In this document: piece by piece, positions 59,091-64,000 of the stretch
How the letters are laid out: each line of letters opens with the position of its first letter
Position numbering within the stretch: position 1 is the first letter of the stretch
Source: Ruminococcus sp.
GTDB taxonomy: Bacteria > Bacillota > Clostridia > Oscillospirales > Ruminococcaceae
Reading direction: 5' to 3'
NCBI GenBank assembly: GCA_022768805.1
Contig: JALELB010000010.1
Span: 29,931-93,930, forward strand
DNA length: 64,000 nt
The notes under the pieces: model-generated
Told to the model about the DNA's origin: nothing
Database searches by the model: none
Seen by the model: only the letters and a program-made list of their open reading frames with translations
Position numbers and translations under genes: made by a program

Positions 59091-60371
59091 TCAATCTTCC
59101 ATCAGCTTTTCCACACTGGCAAGCTTGACGCAGATGCAGAACAGCTCCATTGCCTTGGTCAGCTCTGCAACGCTGGGATACGTAGGCGCAATCCGGATAT
59201 TCCGGTCCTCCGGATCCTTGCCGTAGGGATAGGTTGCACCGGCGCCTGTGAGAGTTACTCCTGCTTCCTTGCAGAGCTGTACAATTCTCTTTGCGCAGCC
59301 GGGCAGCGCATTAAAGGAGATGAAGTAGCCACCCTTGGGCTCCGTCCAGTCAGCAATACCCAGGGGCTTAATGTCGGCGTTGAGCTTGCTGATGACAGCA
59401 TCAAACTTGGGCTTGATAATCAGACGGTGCTTTTCCATATGCGCCTGCAGACCTGCCGCATCCTTGAAGAAGCGTACATGGCGCAGCTGGTTGATTTTAT
59501 CATAACCGATGGTACGGATGGACATGGTCTTTTTCAGATCCTTCAGGTTTTCCTCGCTGCCGGCAATCATGGCAATGCCCGAGCCGGAGAAGCTGACCTT
59601 GGAGGTGGAGGCAAAGATGTAGGCCAGATCCGGATTGCCTGCCTGCTTGCAGGCATCCAGCAGATTCAGCACCTTGGGGGGATTCTCCACCAGGTGGTGG
59701 ATGCAGTAGGCGTTATCCCAGAAAATCCGGAAGTCTGCTGCCTTGGGCTTGAGTGCGGCAAAGCGCCGGACAACCTCGTCGCTGTAGCAGCAGCCGGTGG
59801 GATTGGCATACTGGGGCACGCACCAGATGCCCTTGATGGCACTGTCGGCGGAAACCAGCTTTTCCACAAGATCCATATCCGGCCCGTCATCCTTCAGCGG
59901 CACGTTGATCATTTCAATACCGAACCACTCACAGATGGAGAAGTGCCGGTCATAGCCGGGCACAGGACAGAGGAACTTGACCTCCTTCTGTCTGCACCAG
60001 GGCGCATTGCCCAGGATGCCATGGGTATATGCAGCGGCAATGGTATCAAACATCACATTGAGGCTGGAGTTGCCGCAGATAATGATTTCCTTGTCAGACA
60101 CGCCCAGAATCTCTGCAAACATGCGCTTTGCTTCCGGAATGCCGTCGATCAGACCATAGTTGCGGCAGTCTGTGCCGTCTTCGGTCTGGAGTATATCCTT
60201 AGAGGTCAGCACATCCATCATGGGCATGGAAAGATCCAGCTGTTCAGGCGCCGGCTTTCCTCTGGACATATCCAGCTTGAGATTCTGTGCCTTGAATGCC
60301 TGATATTCTGCTTCATATTCCTGCCTGCAGGCAGCCAGCTCTGCTTTTGTACATGCTGTTAACGCTTTCAT
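59091..60371 (-). CDS. Aminotransferase class I (aspartate aminotransferase, Ic-like subgroup)
   Basis: PLP transaminase, most likely aspartate/2-oxoglutarate. The 426-residue protein has the Ic-type N-terminus (LDMSRGKPAPEQLDLS, about 33-48), YGLIDGIPEAKRMFAEILG and WDNAYCIHHL. The PLP Lys lies in FASTSKVSFSGSGIAMI, and NIRIAPTYPSVAEL is near the C-terminus. This subgroup is distinct from the common AspC/AatA and is found in many gut Clostridia and actinobacteria. AGGTCATCC-type ribosome site (GGAGG 8 nt before ATG). It has its own promoter and terminator. Confidence 0.88.
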   Translation of the reverse strand: MKALTACTKAELAACRQEYEAEYQAFKAQNLKLDMSRGKPAPEQLDLSMPMMDVLTSKDILQTEDGTDCRNYGLIDGIPEAKRMFAEILGVSDKEIIICGNSSLNVMFDTIAAAYTHGILGNAPWCRQKEVKFLCPVPGYDRHFSICEWFGIEMINVPLKDDGPDMDLVEKLVSADSAIKGIWCVPQYANPTGCCYSDEVVRRFAALKPKAADFRIFWDNAYCIHHLVENPPKVLNLLDACKQAGNPDLAYIFASTSKVSFSGSGIAMIAGSEENLKDLKKTMSIRTIGYDKINQLRHVRFFKDAAGLQAHMEKHRLIIKPKFDAVISKLNADIKPLGIADWTEPKGGYFISFNALPGCAKRIVQLCKEAGVTLTGAGATYPYGKDPEDRNIRIAPTYPSVAELTKAMELFCICVKLASVEKLMED

Positions 60372-60428
60372 TGGATGACCTCCGGTTTTCAGATTGAATT
60401 CTGGATCAATGCCCAGTAACCTTTGTAT

Positions 60429-60457
60429 ATTATAGCATACTGACAGGGAAATAACAA
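60429..60457 (-). promoter_or_regulatory. SigA-type promoter for the aminotransferase
   Basis: On the minus strand TTGTTA (60457-60452), 17-nt spacer, TATAAT (60434-60429), about 58 nt before the start codon. Confidence 0.8.
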
Positions 60458-60638
60458 GTAGGATATTGACGAAAAGGGGTATTTCCTGCTGTTTTTATTT
60501 GTGAATTGTGTCGGCATACTACAAACAATTGTCCTTGCATCAAAAACAAAGTCCTTGTGCAAGGAGAATCTGCACATATTGCTGCACCGGGCATATGCTG
60601 AGAAAAAGCGGGGGAAACCCCGAAAGGGAGGGAACGCT

Positions 60639-60989
60639 ATGGAAGGCGCTTTTATGACCGGTGTGCTGCTTTTGTGTGTGCTGCTTGTTTTGCTGACCGT
60701 CAATGAGCTGACCCATATGCTTTGTAAGGACAGGGAGTGCAGCGGCGCAGGGCTTGTGACCATCATTCCGCTGCGGAAGGGGGACGCCCGTGCACAGGTG
60801 CGGATCAGACGGCTGATTTCCCAGCTGCGTTGGACGGATGAGGCATTGGTGGGAACCATTCTGCTGTTGGATGTGGATGCGGATCCGGAGCTTTTGGCCC
60901 ATTGCGCCCAGTTGTGTGAAACCTATGGCTTTATGCGGCTGGTTAAACTGGATCAGACGGATCTGCTGCTGCGGGAGCTGCTTACATAG
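60639..60989 (+). CDS. Hypothetical small membrane protein
   Basis: A 116-residue protein with one N-terminal membrane helix (about 4-24, TGVLLLCVLLVLLTVNELT), then a soluble domain of about 90 residues with two Cys (CKDREC) and IIPLRKGDARAQVRIRRLI. No family was recognised. ATG 60639 has AAAGGGAGG 6 nt upstream, preceded by a small GGGG-AAA-CCCC hairpin. It is an isolated plus-strand gene facing the V-ATPase genes; no clear promoter was seen. Confidence 0.72.
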   Translation: MEGAFMTGVLLLCVLLVLLTVNELTHMLCKDRECSGAGLVTIIPLRKGDARAQVRIRRLISQLRWTDEALVGTILLLDVDADPELLAHCAQLCETYGFMRLVKLDQTDLLLRELLT

Positions 60990-60992
60990 GAC

Positions 60993-61019
60993 GAAAAAGC
61001 CCGCAGATTGACTGCGGGC
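60993..61019 (-). terminator. Terminator of the V-ATPase operon
   Basis: Stem GCCCGCAG / CTGCGGGC (60999-61006 with 61012-61019) with a 5-nt loop; on the minus strand TTTTTCG follows. It lies directly after the subunit D stop and marks the end of the operon. Confidence 0.85.
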
Positions 61020-61024
61020 AATGT

Positions 61025-61654
61025 TTATGCTTCAGATACTTTGCGTTTCTGAATTTTGATGACCTTCATGCGGGCAAATTCTTCCCGTTCCTTTTCCTCC
61101 AGGTTATCCGTGATGAATTTTACGATTTCCTCGTATCGGGGGATCAGGATGTTCCGCAGTGCATTGGCCCGGCGCTGGGTTTTCTTGATGGCGGTTGCCA
61201 GCCGGTAGATGCTGTTTTCCACTTCTGCAAGAACAGTGGTGGTTCTGACCACCTGGCGGAAGGATACATAGGCATGATCCAGCTGGGAATTGGTATTCAG
61301 AAAGCCGTAGGGAATCAGGCTTCTGTCCTGGCTTTCCTCCAGTGTGAGCTGGGGAAGCTCCACGCCCATCACGCTGTGGGAAACCAGACTGATGCCGTTT
61401 TCAATGGGTACTGCATCCGCAATCTGGTCGATGACGCCCAGGGTGATGTTGGCTTCCTGCAGTGCGGCGTAGGCTGTCTGATAAGTGCCCTCAATTTCGC
61501 CCCGCAGGGACTTTGCTTTTTCGATCAGGGACATCATTTCACGAATGAGAATATTCCGCTTGCGATCCATGAGTTCATATCCGAGCCGACAAAGTCCCAG
61601 CGTTTTTTTCGCATTGATGAGATTACCCTTGGTCGGAAAAACCTGTTCAGCCAT
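61025..61654 (-). CDS. atpD: V-type ATP synthase/ATPase subunit D
   Basis: Central-stalk subunit of the V/A-type ATPase, a long antiparallel coiled coil that couples rotation of the A3B3 head to the membrane ring. The 209-residue protein has the conserved PTKGNLINAKKTLGLCRLGYELMDRKRNIL (in part residues 7-36) and a C-terminal coil TAIKKTQRRANALRNILIPRY. It is the last gene of the operon, 16 nt after subunit B. Confidence 0.96.
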   Translation of the reverse strand: MAEQVFPTKGNLINAKKTLGLCRLGYELMDRKRNILIREMMSLIEKAKSLRGEIEGTYQTAYAALQEANITLGVIDQIADAVPIENGISLVSHSVMGVELPQLTLEESQDRSLIPYGFLNTNSQLDHAYVSFRQVVRTTTVLAEVENSIYRLATAIKKTQRRANALRNILIPRYEEIVKFITDNLEEKEREEFARMKVIKIQKRKVSEA

Positions 61655-61670
61655 ACAGTCTCACTCCTTG

Positions 61671-63068
61671 TTATCGCATGAATTTCTTTGCATTTTCCGG
61701 ATTGTATTTTTCCTTCAGCAGCGATTCATCCACACGATCCAGCTCGCTCATGGGCAGTACGGACAGCAGATCCCAGCCCAGATTCAGGGTTTCGTCAATG
61801 GTTCGATTTTCGTCAAAGCCCTGGTTGATGAAATACTGTTCAAAGAGTACGCCGAATTCCATATACTTTTTATCCGTTTCGGAAAGCTCCTCCTCGCCGA
61901 TAACCGAGGCAAGGGCACGGGCTTCCTGTACCTTTGCGTAAGAGGCGAACAGCTGGTTGGATACTGCCGCATGGTCGCTTCTGGTGTATCCCTCACCGAT
62001 GCCGTCCTTCATGAGACGGGACAGGGAAGGCAGTACGGAAATCGGCGGATAGATTCCGGTCTGATCCAGATTCCGGTTCAGAACAATCTGTCCCTCTGTG
62101 ATATAGCCGGTCAGATCCGGTACCGGATGGGTAATATCATCGTTCGGCATAGTCAGAATCGGGATCTGTGTAACGCTGCCCTTTGCGCCCTTCACGATGC
62201 CTGCCCGCTCATAGAGAGAAGCCAGGTCGGAATACAGATAGCCCGGGTAACCCTTTCTGCCGGGAATTTCTCCCTTGGAGGAGGAGAATTCACGCAGCGC
62301 CTCTGCATAGGAGGTCATATCCGTGAGAATAACCAGAATGTGCATGTTCTTTTCATATGCCAGATACTCGGCCACGGTCAGGGCGCACCGGGGTGTCAGG
62401 ATACGCTCGATGATGGGGTCGTTGGACAGGTTCAGGAACATAGCAACATTCTGCAAAACGCCGCTGTCCTCAAAGCTCTTGCGGAAGTAGTCCGCCACGT
62501 CATTTTTGACGCCCATGGCAGCGAACACAACGGCAAATTTTTCTCCGCTGTCCTCGGCGATCTGTGCCTGGCGGACGATCTGCACCGCCAGCTTATTGTG
62601 GGACAAACCGGACCCGGAGAAGATCGGCAGCTTCTGCCCCCGGATCAGGGTCATCAGACAGTCGATGGAAGAAATACCCGTGCGGATATAGTTCCGGGGA
62701 TAGGTTCTGGAAACGGGATTCAGGGGCTTGCCGTTAATATCAGCAAACTTTTCCGGAAAGATGTCTCCCAGTCCGTCAATGGGTCTGCCGGCGCCGTTGA
62801 ATACTCTGCCCAGCACCTCCTCGGACAGGGGCATTTCCATAGGATGTCCCGTAAACTTTGTTTTGGTATTGGTGAGAGAAAGCCCCTTAGTGCCTTCAAA
62901 TACCTGAAGCACAGCCTTATCGCCGGAGATTTCTACCACACGACCCAGACGTTCCGTACCGTCCTCCAGATGCAGCTCGGCAACCTCGTCATAGCTGATG
63001 CCGCTGACCTGATCCAGGACAACCAGCGGGCCGTTGATCTCATTAAGACCCAGATATTGCAGACTCAT
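61671..63068 (-). CDS. atpB: V-type ATP synthase/ATPase subunit B
   Basis: Non-catalytic nucleotide-binding subunit of the head. The 465-residue protein starts [20 protein letters not shown]. It carries the degenerate P-loop region [16 protein letters not shown] (non-catalytic, as expected), [31 protein letters not shown] (in part) and [12 protein letters not shown]. It overlaps subunit A by 4 nt (ATGA), so translation is coupled. Confidence 0.97.
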   Translation of the reverse strand: MSLQYLGLNEINGPLVVLDQVSGISYDEVAELHLEDGTERLGRVVEISGDKAVLQVFEGTKGLSLTNTKTKFTGHPMEMPLSEEVLGRVFNGAGRPIDGLGDIFPEKFADINGKPLNPVSRTYPRNYIRTGISSIDCLMTLIRGQKLPIFSGSGLSHNKLAVQIVRQAQIAEDSGEKFAVVFAAMGVKNDVADYFRKSFEDSGVLQNVAMFLNLSNDPIIERILTPRCALTVAEYLAYEKNMHILVILTDMTSYAEALREFSSSKGEIPGRKGYPGYLYSDLASLYERAGIVKGAKGSVTQIPILTMPNDDITHPVPDLTGYITEGQIVLNRNLDQTGIYPPISVLPSLSRLMKDGIGEGYTRSDHAAVSNQLFASYAKVQEARALASVIGEEELSETDKKYMEFGVLFEQYFINQGFDENRTIDETLNLGWDLLSVLPMSELDRVDESLLKEKYNPENAKKFMR

Positions 63069-64000
63069 GCGCTCTGTCCCTCCTCCCGTGCGGCGCTCAG
63101 CTTCCGGAACGCTGCATCGATATCCTTTTTGTACACGTCAAACAGTTCCGGCTTGTCGTTGGGAATATCGTACTTCACTTTGATAACCTTTTCAAAGAGA
63201 CCGGTCTGCACAATCTCACTGAGGGGAACACCCTGAGCAACCTGTGCCTGGGCACGGTGATAAAGGTGCAGGATCAGTCCCATCATCAGGAATTGTTTTT
63301 TCAGCGGAACATAGGTATCGTCCTTGTGATATGCATTCTGCTGCAAAAAGCCTACACGGATAACCCGGGCGATCTCGATAATCAGCTTCTGGTCGTCCGG
63401 CAGCACGTCGGAGCCGATCAGCTTGACAATATCCATCAGCTTATTTTCTTCAATCAGCAGATTGGAGATTTCCTGCCGGAAGGGCAAAAACTGGGGATCC
63501 ACCTGTTCTGTATAGAAGTCGGAAAGATCCGGCACATACTCGCTGTAGCTGGTATTCCAGTTGATTGCCGGATAGTGCCGTGCATAAGCAAGGGACTTGT
63601 CCAGAGCCCAGAAGCAGCGGACAAAACGCTTGGTGTTCTGGGTAACCGGTTCAGAGAAGTCGGAACCCTGGGGGGATACGGCGCCGATGATGGTCACGCT
63701 GCCCTCTCTGCCGTTGAGGGTTTCCACGTAGCTTGCACGCTCGTAGAATTCGGACAGACGGGAGGGCAGATAAGCCGGGAAGCCTTCCTCCGCCGGCATT
63801 TCCTCCAGACGGCCGGAGATCTCACGCAGAGCCTCCGCCCAACGGGAGGTGGAGTCCGCCATAATGGCAATGTGATAGCCCATATCCCGGTAGTATTCCG
63901 CCAGGGTGATGCCGGTGTAAATGGACGCCTCCCGGGCTGCCACCGGCATGTTGGAGGTGTTGGCAATCAGCACGGTTCTGTCCGTCAGGGGACGGTTGGT
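63065..64000 (-). CDS. atpA: V-type ATP synthase/ATPase subunit A, partial
   Basis: Catalytic subunit. Only the C-terminal 311 residues of about 590 are in the window; the 5' part with the P-loop lies beyond 64000. The visible part reads [24 protein letters not shown], with [19 protein letters not shown] and the helical C-terminal domain. Fermentative Clostridia use this enzyme either to pump ions at the expense of ATP or as a synthase; whether the ion is H+ or Na+ is set by the ring subunit, not seen here. The oadG-oadB pair would fit a Na+ cycle, but that is inference. Confidence 0.96.
   Translation of the reverse strand, partial: TNRPLTDRTVLIANTSNMPVAAREASIYTGITLAEYYRDMGYHIAIMADSTSRWAEALREISGRLEEMPAEEGFPAYLPSRLSEFYERASYVETLNGREGSVTIIGAVSPQGSDFSEPVTQNTKRFVRCFWALDKSLAYARHYPAINWNTSYSEYVPDLSDFYTEQVDPQFLPFRQEISNLLIEENKLMDIVKLIGSDVLPDDQKLIIEIARVIRVGFLQQNAYHKDDTYVPLKKQFLMMGLILHLYHRAQAQVAQGVPLSEIVQTGLFEKVIKVKYDIPNDKPELFDVYKKDIDAAFRKLSAAREEGQSA

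Noticed and set aside
60466-60500. TTGACG as a promoter for the orphan membrane protein
   Set aside because: The nearest A/T-rich -10 candidate is 23 nt away.

Overview
The window looks like a chromosomal core segment of a Gram-positive, low-redox Clostridia member, most likely an Oscillospiraceae/Ruminococcus-type gut anaerobe of moderate-to-high GC. The reasons are the Firmicutes-type hprK-murB-rapZ-whiA-dnaE-pfkA block, a pheST T-box leader, a V-type ATPase, flavin-dependent thyX in the thymidylate cluster, a sodium-pump decarboxylase pair, a PPi-type phosphofructokinase and strong AGGAGG ribosome sites. The species is an inference, not something the sequence states. No tRNA, rRNA, IS element, prophage or CRISPR array was seen.

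Layout, left to right. (1) 1-2.5 kb: the N-terminal part of rmuC (minus), divergent from oadG-oadB. (2) 2.55-10.6 kb: hprK, a PHP phosphoesterase, murB, rapZ, whiA and dnaE in one tight operon, then pfkA from its own promoter inside the dnaE stop. (3) 11.7-14.2 kb: proC and two membrane proteins (SpoIIM-like, DUF624-like). (4) 14.2-18.4 kb: rpsO, pnp (with a large leader hairpin), apgM and a PspC miniprotein. (5) 18.4-22.1 kb: a PAP2 phosphatase divergent from pduL, then pncB-mtnN. (6) 22.1-28.6 kb: a polyamine operon, speD-speA-speE-speB-carboxynorspermidine dehydrogenase-nspC, which carries both the decarboxy-AdoMet route and the carboxyspermidine route. (7) 28.6-34.9 kb: thyX-tmk-DUF2156-DJ1-MTHFS-mltG-U32, a chain of translationally coupled genes. 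(8) 35-42.8 kb: a MacB/FtsX-type ABC pair facing a MarR-controlled heterodimeric ABC exporter with a clear palindromic operator. (9) 42.8-47.8 kb, minus strand: a zinc-ribbon membrane protein, PPi-type pfp, a cation diffusion facilitator and a sialate O-acetylesterase. (10) 47.9-56.7 kb: an EF-G paralogue with an altered P-loop, T-box controlled pheST (minus), a small membrane protein, nnrD/E and a lipoprotein. (11) 56.8-64 kb, minus strand: a fused glucose-type PTS enzyme IICBA, an aminotransferase, an orphan small membrane protein (plus strand) and V-ATPase subunits D, B and A (A runs off the window).

The genes link into carbon and energy control (HPr kinase, RapZ, PTS permease, two phosphofructokinases, ApgM, PduL, Na+ pump, V-ATPase), cell-envelope assembly (MurB, MltG, PAP2, WhiA) and nucleotide, polyamine and cofactor repair. 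Most promoters are textbook SigA type with 17-nt spacers, and most operons end in clear hairpin terminators. The features most worth a second look are the dual polyamine pathway operon, the EF-G-like protein without its P-loop lysine, the absence of yvcK/glmR from the rapZ-whiA block, the pnp leader hairpin and the MarR operator.
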